DNA of 64,000 bases, from contig NC_016476.1 in the NCBI RefSeq assembly GCF_000226095.1, positions 2,480,001 to 2,544,000 on the forward strand, given 5' to 3'. Positions 1 to 10,699 of the stretch are shown one piece after another. How positions within the stretch are numbered: position 1 is the stretch's first letter; each line of letters starts with the position of its first letter. The translations under genes and the position numbers were made by a program. The notes under the pieces are model-generated. The model did no database searches and had not been told where the DNA came from. It worked only from the letters and a program-made list of their open reading frames with translations. Source of the stretch: Thermothelomyces thermophilus ATCC 42464 (taxonomy: Eukaryota > Ascomycota > Sordariomycetes > Sordariales > Chaetomiaceae).

Positions 1-1730
1 CTGCCGATCGACGTCATGGCCCAGATCTTCGTCAAGGAGTTCCGCTTCCACTTCCTGAGCGACAAGCCGACCAGCAACCCTCAGCTCATCACCGCCCACT
101 GCTTCCCGTGGTTCCTGGCCCTGGTCGAGAAGTGGGAGGACTTCCTGAGGGACAACTTCGGCTCGATACTGGCGTCCAAGTTTGGCGAGACCGAAGCAGC
201 TCGCCAGATGGTCTACATGGACCCGGTCTGCGCCTTCATTACCTCGATGCTGCCCGTCATGAGGGAGAAGATCGCCCTCACGATTGCCGAGACTTCCGGG
301 GACACGGTGTTTCTGAGCAGCCTGCTCTCACAGCTCATGACCTTTGACGAGAGGCTCCGGTCCGGTTTTGCCTACGACGGCGGCGACACCGAGGAAGGAT
401 GGGCCGGCTTGACGTCGGAGGTGCTCAGTCAGCATTTCAGGACGTGGCTGGAGGCCGAGAAGAAGTTCGCTCTGGAACGCTACCAGACGATCATGTCCAC
501 ACCAGACGCGAGGAACATCGATTACGACTTTGCCGCCGCCGGGAAGACCAAGCCCACGTTTGCCGCCGTGCGCGTCACAGACCTGCTGCGGTCCGTCACG
601 GCGCAGTATGAGCGGGTCAGGCGCTTTTCCCACAAACTGCGTTTCCTCGTAGACATCCAGCTCACCATTCTGGATGAATACCACGATCAGCTCCGGGGCA
701 CGCTCGAGGCGTACCTGAGCATCACCTCGACTGTCGGGAGAGCGTTCGGCGTGACCAAGGAGCAGCTGGCTGCTCTAGAGGGCACTGGCGCCCTCGAGAC
801 GCTCTGCAAGGTCTACGGCAGTGCCGACCATATCGTGAACGCGTTAAGGGATTGGAGCAATGAAGAGGTGGGCGGTCTCCCGTTTCTGCTTGTCGTTCCC
901 GATTGCTGACCCGTCTTAGTTCTTTGTCACATTGTGGGAAGAGCTTCAGAGCCGGGCCAGGGCTGCCGAGGACCAAAGTAACCTTGCCGGCGGCATGAGT
1001 TACGACCATGTTAGGGACAAGACCTCGGCCGCCGTTGGGAAGGAGGAGGACGGCGGCGTTCTCTTTGATGAGACCATCGCCGCGTATAGCCAACGAAGAA
1101 AGCGGGCCGAAGAGTTCCTCTCCGAAGCACTCGTCGAGTCGCAACGAAAGGCATTCAAGGCGTACCTCCACCGTCCGCAGTGGAGCACCATTGCCGACGA
1201 TGCTTCCGGCGACCTAACGGTCACTCCGGAACTGGATGAGCCTCTGCGGGTGAGCTGCCTCCCCGGGTTTTCTCTGACAAGTAGCCAGCGCCGCTGACCA
1301 AATCAAGCAGGTTTTGAAACGCGACTTGGATTTCCTCCAGCGCGCCCTGGGGACGGCCGTCTTCCGCCGCGTCTGGCGCGCCGCACTCGAGAGGCTGAAC
1401 AACACGCTGTGGAGCGACGTGTTGATGAGCAACAAGTTCACCGCGTCCGGGGCAGCGCAGTTCAGCCGCGACCTGCAGGCCATCTCGGCCCTCGTCGAGC
1501 GATATATTCCCGACGGCTCAAGCGCGCTCGGGAGCCTCGGCGACGCCCTGCGCCTGCTGAACCTTCCGCTCGACGCTCCGGAGGGCGGCATGTCGCTCAA
1601 GCGAGCAACAGACATGGTGTTCACAGACAATACGGAGGCGAAGAAGGCGCTGGATGAGCTGGAAATCGACTCGCTGACCTCGGCCAACGCGAGGCAGATA
1701 TTGCAGCGCAGGGTAGAAAACGCCGAATAA
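1..1730 (+). CDS. RINT1: RINT1/Tip20 family protein, C-terminal part
   Basis: Subunit of the Dsl1/NRZ tethering complex, which captures Golgi-derived COPI vesicles at the ER membrane. The 5' end lies outside the window. The frame is already open at base 1, and the ATG at 16 is internal. Exons are 1-867, 920-1249 and 1311-1730; both introns (52 and 61 nt) are phase 0, and the first carries a GCTGAC branch-like site. The visible protein is about 534 residues and all helical in character. It includes the RINT-1/TIP-1 family stretch around FRFHFLSDKPTSNP, where the last domain begins. No membrane segment is seen, as expected for a peripheral tether. The stop is TAA, followed by a CT-rich 3' region, and the gene converges on the carrier gene. 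The family assignment is from remembered motifs and fairly secure; the choice between RINT1 and TIP20 as a name is arbitrary in fungi. Confidence 0.85.
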
Positions 1731-2039
1731 GCGGCAGGTATCCAAATATATACAATGTTTATGGTGGGATTATTCTTCCCGAAATGGTATCTTGTGCCCT
1801 CTCTCTCTCTCTCTCTCTCCCCCTCTCTCGCCCTGCCCTTGGCTCGGACCCCGGCGCCTGTTTCCTTCAAGCAGCCGTCCTGGCCCCGTTGAAGGGTCCT
1901 TCCCCTACTCTCTAAACCGATGCACCCATCCATCCATATCTAGACCGATGTCCTCGACTCTCCGTTCACCCAAACCCAAACCCTGGGGTCCAACTCGTTG
2001 AAGTGTTCCTTTCCTCTCCTTCCTATGCGCTCTCCCCAT
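1731..2039. other. Convergent intergenic region with CT microsatellite
   Basis: This is the 3' region shared by RINT1 (+) and the carrier gene (-). It holds a (CT)n tract at about 1799-1819 followed by further C/T-rich sequence. I see no coding signal. Confidence 0.7.
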
Positions 2040-3120
2040 TTAGTTGATCGCCCGCATCGTCATCTCGACCACGGCAAAGGTGCCCGCGGAAACGGGCATG
2101 GCACGCAGCAGGGTCGGCCCGATACCCTTCCAGAAGCCCCTCATGCCCTCGGCGCGCCAGGTCTGGGCGAAGCAGTCGCGCATCGTCTTGTACCTCTGGT
2201 CGGGCCCGAAGCCGTCCGTCTGCATCTTGCTCTTGACCACGTCGAAGGGGTAGCTGCCGAGCCAGAGGGCCTCGCCGGCCAGGCCGCCGTAGAGGGCGAC
2301 CTTCCAGTTGGCAATGTCCTTGCGCTCGATGCCGTTCCGGGCCGCGTCCGAGTTCATCAGCCACTCGAAGGTCAGGAACCACACGCCGTACGCCTGGGCC
2401 TCGCGCAGCACCGTGACGGCCGAGCCGCGGTACAGGCCCCGCGCGACGCCGCCGCCCCCCCGGCGCGCCGACAGCTGGCGCACGCAGTCCCACGGCCCGC
2501 TGTACAGCCGCGCCGCGCCGTGCGGCTGCGTCTGCAGCCGGATCCGGACGTGCTCGATCGGGCTCGACAGGACCGTGTTGGCCACGCCCGCGAAGGCGCC
2601 CGCCGCGTAGTACTCGCCGTATCCGAGTTGGGGTGCCGCCGCCCCCGTCCCGGCCGTCCCCGCCTTGCGTTGCTCCAGCCAGCGGCGGGCGGCGTGGAAG
2701 GCGCCGAACTGGATGGACACGCACGCGCCGATGCCGAGGAGGGGCGTCAGGGTGCCCTTGTAGAAGGCCAACGGTCCCTCGTTGCGGTAGATGGACGTCG
2801 CGGCGGCGAGGGCCGAGGGGTAGGCTTGCGAGGTCTGCAGGCGGACCTTGACGATGTCGAAGGGTTGGCCTATATTTTTCCAAAGAAAGAAAGACATCGG
2901 GGAGAGAGGAAAACATGTCAGATGAGATGGGTTGCGCGAAGGAGGTTTAATCAGGCTTTACTGTGTAGGTGGAAGGGGGAGGCTAAGAGGGAAAAGAATC
3001 CGTACCGATCAGCACCTGGGCAACACCGCCGGCGGCGCCCGAGAAGAGGTCCTTTGCCGTTTGCACGGCCGAGGACGAGGACGAGCTGTGGCCTTCCATG
3101 TCGGCTGCTGAGTCGGCCAT
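2040..3120 (-). CDS. Mitochondrial carrier family protein, YMC1-like
   Basis: Inner-mitochondrial-membrane solute carrier of the SLC25 family. On the minus strand, exon 1 is 3120-3006 and exon 2 is 2869-2040; the intron is 3005-2870 and phase 1. The spliced product is 314 residues, normal for the family. The three tandem repeats are visible through their signature motifs: PFDIVKVRLQT (first), PIEHVRIRLQTQ (second) and PFDVVKSKMQTDG (third). The short serine-rich N-terminus (MADSAADMEG...) leads into DLFSGAAGGVAQ, a classic first-helix start, which decides the start codon. The segment LAFYKGTLTPLLGIGACVS resembles yeast Ymc1/Ymc2. The transported substrate cannot be read from the sequence; amino acids or organic acids are possible by analogy. 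The GC-rich middle contains an Arg/Gly-rich loop. Confidence 0.85.
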
Positions 3121-3914
3121 TGTGCTTTTTCGGACCGGGGGGAAGTCGGGCACGTGGAAAAATCAAAGAAAGCTGCGCGTAGCGTCGTCAATGCACAGCT
3201 TTTTTTGCCTTGCGCCCAATGAGCCGTGTAGCAGCCCGGCCGTCCCTTGAAGAAAAAAAAAAAAAGGTCCAACGTGAAGTTTGGCGCAATGTCCCGTGTT
3301 GCCCGCCCGGTGTCGGCACACGCCCAGCTTATCTATAGTATCTCGGGTTTATACGCAGTAATCCTATCGCTGATCGGCGGGGTGTGGGACCTGTACGCAA
3401 AAGGCGGAGGAGGGTGCCCCGGGGACCTGAGTAGCGGTGGGGCGTTCTGGACCAGGCCGATGGCGTGCTTGCAAAACGGTCAAATGCATATCCCATTATC
3501 CGGGCCAGTTGATTCTCCTTGTCGGGCAAAGAGTGTACTTATGCACATACGCAATACGGATTAGTTCAACTAAGGCCATTGGTGAGGACAGCAGCATTGG
3601 AAGAAAAGGCACCGCAGATAAAACTCGTGGATCCGTACTGGAACATCTCTTCCGTTCCAAGCTGGGAGCAGGGCCCTAGGGTTGGAAAACAGGCGAGTCG
3701 AGATAGCCGTTTGATCCACCCTCTCTTAGTGGTTGATATAAACACTAGCCCTGAGCACGCGATATCGCTGTGGCTGCTGTGATGACTGTACTAGCACTCA
3801 GGACCCCGTGCTTTTTTGCCCCAGCCCCAGGCGGTGTTGGCAGGGAACAAGATGACTTTACAGCCATTTAACCATCCTCGGCAGCGTTGTATAAATTTAA
3901 GCATGGGCGCTCTC
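3121..3914. other. Intergenic region, no gene seen
   Basis: It lies between the carrier start and the COG3 stop, both on the minus strand. It should contain the carrier promoter and the COG3 3' region. There is an A-tract at about 3252-3265. The short open frames lack any recognisable protein character. Confidence 0.6.
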
Positions 3915-6638
3915 TCACACCCTAGTCACGTAACTCTTCTTCTCTCCCAATACCCGTGCTTGCCCCTCCGCCTCAATCTGAACGGCCTCCTTCAGCTTGG
4001 CGATGACTTCCGGCTGGCCGCTAAACGCCCTCTCCAACGTCTCCTCCAGCTCCCTCTCCACTTTGCCCACATTCTTCCCCCCGAGCTTGCTGCTGCTGCT
4101 CCCGCCGCCAACACCCCTCGCGTCGTTGAGTACCCCCGCCCACCGCCTCGTAAAAGCCACGATACTCTGCCTCAACAACCCGTCCAACTGCTCATGCGCA
4201 TCATCCACGGCAACCGGCGCGGTAGTACCCACCCTGGGGGTACCACCGACAGCAGGAGCCCCAACGCGGCCCCCGCCAGCAGCACCGGCAGCCGACGCCG
4301 GTGAAGACGACCACAGCGACGACCCGGGGATGTAAGTGCTCAAACTCCCGAAACTGCTGAGCAGCCCGCCGAGAAGGTTGTGCGGGCGGAGCGTATCCCA
4401 GATCTGCGTAAAGTGCTGCATGTTGCCGCTTCCTGCGCCAAGAAATGCCGAGGAGGATGTGGCTTGGTTGCCGCGAACGTCGCCAATCTCGAGCGTCATG
4501 AGCTCGTTCTTGAAAATGAGTAGGTTCTTGATCATGAAGAGATCCGGATCGGTGCTGCCAGGGCTAGGTTTGGCGGCGGCGGCGGCGGCGGCGGCGGCGG
4601 ATTTGAGGCGACCTTCTGCGCGCTGGAGGGAGGCAATGGACTCCTTGATAATCCTGAAGACCACGGGACTGTTGCGCTGCTTGAGGGTCTCTGTTAGATC
4701 AATGTGCTAGATAAGCAGAGGCTCACTTGCGAACTTACACATCGCTCCTTGGGCATGGATTGGTCAAACAGGACGAGCAGCTCGAGAGCTCGCTTAACGG
4801 GAGGGAAGGCGTTGGACGCCATGTCGCCGTTCGTGACGGGCCCAATCTTGAGAGCTTCCGGTGGGACGACGGCCCGGGTGATCGACTTGGCAATCTCGGC
4901 CTCGAAGGCGGCGTCGGTGAAGGCCCATAGGTGCTCGGCGAGCAGTCTGGCCGCGAGCTCTCGGCAGCGGCCCACAAACGGTGTTTCGTCCTCGTCGTAC
5001 TCGGGGAGCAGGTACTCACTGGTAATCCATCCGACGAGGTTGCAGATTGTTTGCAAGTCGCTGCCTTGAAGGACCGCTTGCAGACTCGCGGCGATAGGGG
5101 CCACGTTCGCCCCGGTGAGCACGGTACGCTGCGATTTGAGAACTGCAAACGCAGACTGGGCGTCTGTGGAGTAGTGCGGGTCGATCGAGAAGATGTTTCG
5201 GAAGAGAGTGGCTTCGCTGTCGGAGCGCTCGAAGGACTGCTTCACAAAGTTCCTCGACGCCGTCTCTATCGAGTCGTTGGCTTCGGCCCTAAAGACGTCC
5301 AGGTCATGCTGAATGATCGGCTTGAAATCGCGCTCCCTAGCAGCCCAGTAGGAATGGAACAGGTTGTTCGCGGTGTTGGCGTAGATGTCGGCGTTGGGCG
5401 TCGAGGATGGCTGGCCGTCCTGGTCGTAGGCCTTCCGCACCACGGCCTGGACGTTCGGGATCAACGAATACGACTCGAGCACCATCTCCTCGAAGCGACC
5501 GTAGGCAAGAGCGTGGCGTGCCGACTCCGACTGGGTCGCTCCAACTTGTCGGGATATTTCGGTAGATACCTTATTCAGGTGGTTGACGAAGCCCACCTCG
5601 AGGAGATGAAGCGCCTTGGTGAGCAGCGCTTGGTACCGAGCAAGGTACGACTCGGCGTCCCGGTATGAAGACTGTGCCATGTCAGCCCGCTCATGTGTAA
5701 TCCCAGAAGGGTGTGATTGACTGACGTTTCTGGTCATGAACTCTATGCAAGAGTCGAGAGTGGACAAGATCTCGGCGAAGCTGCCACCTTCGACAAGCCG
5801 CCCGGCTCCGGGTGCGTTGAGGCGGCGGGTGGCAGAATCCAGGTAGGTGTAGTATTGGAGATCTGTCCCGACAGCCTCGGCCAGCGCTTCCAGGCGCTTC
5901 TTTTCCGCCAAGAGACCGTCGCATTGCGCCTGGAACGAGCTTGTCTGATCGTCGACCGCGCGGAAGGAGTGGCAGAGCGACTCGAGGACTTTCAGAGCCT
6001 TGTCGGCGTCCGCCACAAGGGTGCCAAGATGCCGCTCGGTCATGGCCAGCTCGTCGTGGTAGAGCCTTGAGAGAGACGTCAGCAAAGGGCCACGCGGCCG
6101 ACAGCGGGCACCGGGTTGTCCCACGAACCAGTATTCCTGCTGGCTCGCTCGTATGAGTTCCTTTCCCAAAGTGCCATTGTAGTCCTCCTCTTCCTCTGGC
6201 AGGCTCGCTGCCGCAGAATCCGGGACCGCCAAAGCCTCCCAGCTGCGGTCGCTCCGCCTCCTCTTCCTCTTCTTCTTGGGTGCATGAACGGCCAGCTGCG
6301 CCCTCACGATGTCGTAAAAATCCGAGTATGACTTGGCGCGCCGCGAGAGCGTCGGCTCTGGTGGCGAGGCGGCGTCTTTCTGATCTTCGAAGAGCGTTGG
6401 TAGGGGTTCCACAGCGCCGGCATCATCGGCCGTGTTCTGGTAAGAGCAAAGAAGTGTGTCAGTGCCCATCTGGCCAACACAACGAAGCACGCATTGACAC
6501 GCTTTTGGGGTCGGGGACACCCACATTCGGCTGCTGCGACAGCGATTGCTTCCGTCGGTGGCCTGCAGTCTGAACTACGAAAGCCGGCTGGTGCTGTGAT
6601 AACTCCGGCACAAAGCTGTACCAGGAGTCTTCGTACAT
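3915..6638 (-). CDS. COG3: Conserved oligomeric Golgi complex subunit 3 (Sec34)
   Basis: Subunit of lobe A of the COG tether, which directs retrograde vesicles within the Golgi. Exons on the minus strand are 6638-6525, 6436-5726, 5671-4739 and 4688-3915, giving 843 residues. The 54-nt intron 5725-5672 is a multiple of three and free of stops; removing it joins FMTRN to SSYRDAESYLARYQ, the expected Sec34 order. The last intron uses the second AG of ACAGAG so that the frame continues as RCTLKQRNSPVVF. The Sec34 hallmark RRLNAPGAGRLV is followed by a conserved LDSCIEFM. The start at 6638 (MYEDSWYSF) was chosen because fungal orthologues begin this way; an in-frame ATG at 6767 would add 43 residues. 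Near the C-terminus there is a poly-Ala run from a GCC repeat. The gene is divergent from the FMP25-like gene. Confidence 0.87.
4572..4602. repeat. GCG trinucleotide repeat inside COG3
   Basis: A (GGC)n run encodes the nine-residue alanine stretch in the last COG3 exon. It is likely to vary in length between strains. Confidence 0.7.
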
Positions 6639-7142
6639 TTTAAAGACGCTGGGCGGGTTGGACCGATGCTGCTCTCTATCTGCAGCAGCCGCGGATATGA
6701 GCAGCACCTCTTGGGGCCATTGAGCTCGGCCAGTGGGGGGCGTTTCCGCCGGTGGGTCTGTCCCCAATCCGGGGTTCGCGCACAGACCAAAAGTGGATGA
6801 TAATTACTGCCAAGGACGGATTAGGCAGTTACCGTACGTACCGTACCGTACCTACCTTACGGAGTAGTGTACCTTTCACTACCGTAGCTCGGACCAGGGG
6901 GCAGCTGCTGACGCCGAGGCCGAGAAGCTCTTACTCGGAGCTCTCTTAACCACCAGTTGTGAAAAAGGCAAAGGACCCGCCTGCACCAGCATCTTCAACG
7001 CCGAGCTCCACATTCTTCAGCTGTCAGATCCAAATCCTTGGCACTGAGGCGGCCCTCGACGGCAATCAATGATTGCACCGGCAATGGCAGGGGCTCCAGG
7101 TACATACACTTAAGTGATTGATGATCAGAGAAGAGAAGCAAA
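6639..7142. promoter_or_regulatory. Divergent promoter region, COG3 / FMP25
   Basis: About 500 nt between two divergent starts. It contains a GTAC-rich tract at about 6829-6862 built of repeated CGTACC units, and it ends in the TACGGAGTA motif at 6858-6866. No TATA box was identified with confidence. If COG3 starts at 6767 instead, the region is shorter. Confidence 0.55.
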
Positions 7143-9078
7143 ATGTTTAAGACGGCCTCACCCTTCTTGACACGGACTGCCTTCCGGCAGCCCTCGTCAC
7201 TTCGAACGCTGGCAGCCACGTCGGCGCAATGCGCACGCTACTCCAGCTCAACCGGGCCGACCCAGCGCGTGAGCGCGCGCGCTGTTGGCCTGCTGACCGT
7301 TGCCGTTGCCTCCGGCGCCGGCACCCTCTGGGCTTACCCGCGCCTCTTCGGCGAGCCGCAGCCGGCCGGCCCCGCTCAGCCCGAGGCCGCCGAGATTGTC
7401 TACGAGAAACCTCGGAAGAAGGCGGCTGACAAGGAGGAGAGCCGCGAGCTTGTGAGCCCGCAGCATGTTCAGGTCAAGAGGAGCTGGGAGCACCCCGGCG
7501 TCTATGCCTGGGGGTCCAACGCTGGGAAGGTGGTTGCGCCAGACTCCGACGAGACCGTCATCAAGACACCACGGCGGATCCCCTACTTCGACGGCAAGCT
7601 CCTTCGCGATCTGAAGCTTGACCGTGACTTTGGCGTCGCTGTCACCGAGGAAGGCGACCTCGTTCAGTGGGGCACCGCCTTCTCCAAGGACGCCGTAACT
7701 CCTACCGTCACCCTCAAAGGCAAGGACCTGTCCAAGATCGCCGTTTCGCGCGACCGCATCATTGCGCTTTCGTCCAACGGATCCGTCTACTCCATTCCCG
7801 TCGCCAAGTCAGACCAGGAATCCGGCGAGAAGCCCACCAGCAAGTCTTGGCTACCCTTCTGGTCCTCCGAGGCATCCATGAGCTACCGATTGCTCACTCC
7901 CCCGAGCCTGGGCTGGGGCGAGAAGGTCATCGACGTTAAGAGCGGACAAGAGCATTGCCTGCTCTTGACTTCCAAGGGCCGTGTATTCTCGGCCGCCTCT
8001 AGCTCGGAGGAGTTCCCTTCCAAGGGACAGCTCGGCGTCCCAGGCTTGACCTGGCACACACGACCGGCCGGTCCTTATGACCAGCCGCACGAGGTGAAAG
8101 CTCTGAGCAACATCAAGGCCATCGCAGCAGGCGCATTTGTAAGCCACCTTTTATGCTATTTGCTTCCCTCTCCTTCCTCTAGGATCGTATCGAGATGCCC
8201 TTGCCCTCCCGAAACTGTCGTTCTGCTCCCGAAACAGTCTCGGCAGGTCGGGGCCCGGATGAGGGGGAACTAAAGTCTCTAACAATTGTTGTTGATAGCA
8301 CTCGCTGGCTCTCGATGATCGAGGGCGCGCCTTCTCGTTCGGGGACAACAGCAGCGGCCAGCTAGGGTTCGAGACCGACATCGCAGCCATCGTCGACAAG
8401 CCTTCGCTCCTCCCGGTGCACAAGCTCTACAGTGGCACGGGCCTCGTGCCCAAGGTCACCTCGATCGGCGCGGGAGGGCATAACAGCTACTTCACCGTAG
8501 ACGCCACCAAGACCCAGGGCCAGGACGCCCAGGAAGTTGGCCGGACCGTCGCAGACACGTGGGCGTGCGGCGCCGGCATTTACGGCGGGCTGGGCACGGG
8601 CAAGTGGACGCACGTCTCGGCCGTCCCGACCAAGATCAAGGCGCTGTCCAACCTGTACGAGTACGACGAGGCGACGAACCGCGTCACGCCCATCCGCCTG
8701 GCCCGGCTCGCCGTCGGCAGCACCCACGCCTGCGCCGTCCTCGACAACCTGACCCGCCTGACCGCACCGCGCAGCTCGACGTCCGGCTCGGACACGGACA
8801 CCAACTTTGGCGCCGACGTCCTCTGGTGGGGCGGTAACGAGCATTACCAGCTGGGCACGGGCAAGCGGAACAACGTCAGCGTGCCCGTGTACATCGCTCC
8901 GCTGGACGGCGGGCGGGCGGGAGATGCGGACAAGAGCGGGGTTGGCGAACCGCCGCGTTTCCAGCTCACGCCGAGGACGACGGTGCGGCTGGGTGAGGGA
9001 GGGAAGGGTCGGAAGGCTAGCGTCGAGCAGCGGATCGAGTGCGGCCGTTTTGTCACGGCCGTCTACTCGGGGGCATGA
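7143..9078 (+). CDS. fmp25: RCC1-repeat mitochondrial protein, FMP25-like
   Basis: Predicted inner-membrane protein of mitochondria with RCC1-type beta-propeller repeats; in yeast Fmp25 is needed for assembly of respiratory complex III. Exons are 7143-8138 and 8299-9078 (phase 0 intron of 160 nt), giving 591 residues. The N-terminus (MFKTASPFLTRTAFRQ...) is basic and hydroxylated with no acidic residue, a mitochondrial presequence. A membrane segment follows at about residues 42-62 (VGLLTVAVASGAGTLWAYP). RCC1-like signatures appear as VYAWGSNAG, DLVQWGTAF, HSLALDDRGRAFSFGDNSSGQLG, TWACGAGIYGGLGTG and VLWWGGNEHYQLGTG. The splice reconstructs HSLALDDRG exactly, which supports the intron. The role is transferred from the yeast family; the architecture is directly visible. 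Confidence 0.85.
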
Positions 9079-10699
9079 AGAGAAGGGGGGAAGGGGGGGG
9101 GGTTCCGTCAAAACTCGTTCTTGAACAGGGTTGCCCAGGAATCTATCTTTGAAACGGGCGAATGGGATGGCGCAAGGTTGATTGTGATGTACATTACAAA
9201 AGGCACGGAGGGTTCTGGGACAAGCGCCCCTTAGTTATTCGTTTTTTTCTTATGTATTTATCATCACCGGAGAATGCAACTCCCCCTTTTATTCTCTAAT
9301 TTCAAACAAAAGCCGCGACAACTCTGATACGTGTACACTTCTGAATATTCATCAATCCACCTCATGCTCTTGTTGAGCGGTAAGCCGAATGTCTAGAAAA
9401 GAGAATTGTCACGTGTCTTTCGATTTTCTGAACCGATAGGCCGCATTGCGTTCTTCCCTCCCTCGTTGCAGCCTTTGATTTAATTACGCAGTCTACTGGA
9501 TATGCAGGAACAAGGCGCGCCTACTGAGGATCACAAGCTCAATGCTAAGCTGGAGCTCGGAGCCTGGTTGGCGGTCCCCTGAGCGGCGCGTTGGCTGGAG
9601 GGGGGGTTGTCCTCAGCCCCAGATGCGGGCGGGAACCATCCGCATGGTGCGGTACCACGAGCGTAATCAGCGTAGTGCAATTCGTGGTTATTTTGGGATC
9701 TCGGTAAGCGCCACGGGTTTGCCTTCACCTGCTGCTGCTGCGATTAAAGTTTCCGAGATGCCGCGTTAGTCATACACTATGTCTTTTTGTCCATCGCATG
9801 TATGAGCTTTGTTCTTCGATCATGCTTATCCTCCAGTTTGCTCAACGTTTCGGTTCAATACATGATAAGGTAGCGTTTTTTACGGAAGGAGCAGATAAGA
9901 TACACTAGGTCCGGGTAGCTATTCCGTAGTTCATCCTAGCCTGCGCTGGACTTCCCAGGTTGTTGGGAAGCACACGGGATATGGGTTTCAGTTGGGGCAA
10001 TCGCGGCTAAGTGGGGGAAAGGCTCTTTGAGGCACGGTGATTGGGTGGGTCACCTGGTAGCGGGCGGCCCGGTCCCCTGCGTTGGTGGAGGTGACATCGC
10101 TGTGGATTACCGGAGAATCGCTTGACCATTCCAGCGGGTGCGCCATCCCGAACGGGACGCCCTGCAAGCACTTCTGATCGTCTCATTTCCCCCTTCGATC
10201 CCGCGCTGGGCTGTTTTTGGGAAACGCACGCGTCCTAAAAAATACCCATGCTTGTTGTGTATGCTGTCGGACCGGATTTGGACGATCTCCTAACCTGAGT
10301 GAGAAACTGCCCGAAAGTTCGGCCTGGAGCCTCTGAATGGTGCAGTTAGCGAACTCGTGCCCCTTCTTCCGACTGAAATCGACCTCGCTCCCCGATCTTA
10401 TTACACGCAAAGGATCGACAACTCCGCATTTCCGTGCATCTGCATTCCGCACGTGCCCCTCGTCTATTCTCCCGTGCCGGCCCCGGGGGATCGGCATGCT
10501 TCTCGGTGACGCATAACTCACGATACTTCTACTTCATCCAAGACATCGCTTTGACCGCCCTTCCGAGGCGCGATTTCTGAACAGGCTGCATCGCCTCCGC
10601 TGCCGCGTCCTTGCCACCTTCCCCTCGCAATCCTGTATCATACACAGTAGCCCCGCGGTCGCATTCGTCGAGTCACGACGCAGGATTCGGGAGTGCAGG
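9079..10699. other. Intergenic region of 1.6 kb, no gene seen
   Basis: It lies between the FMP25 stop and the phosphatase start, both on the plus strand. It holds the FMP25 3' region, with AT-rich sequence at about 9240-9310, and presumably the phosphatase promoter and a leader with pyrimidine-rich stretches near 10560-10660. No open frame with protein-like composition was found. Confidence 0.6.

Noticed and set aside
1998-3182. 394-codon open frame on the plus strand
   Set aside because: It is antisense to the mitochondrial carrier gene and its translation is rich in Arg, Gly, Pro and His, typical of a shadow.
6066-6111. Possible 46-nt intron in COG3 (GTGCCC...CTCAAG)
   Set aside because: The flanking phases (1 and 2) do not match, so removing it breaks the frame, while the unspliced sequence stays open.
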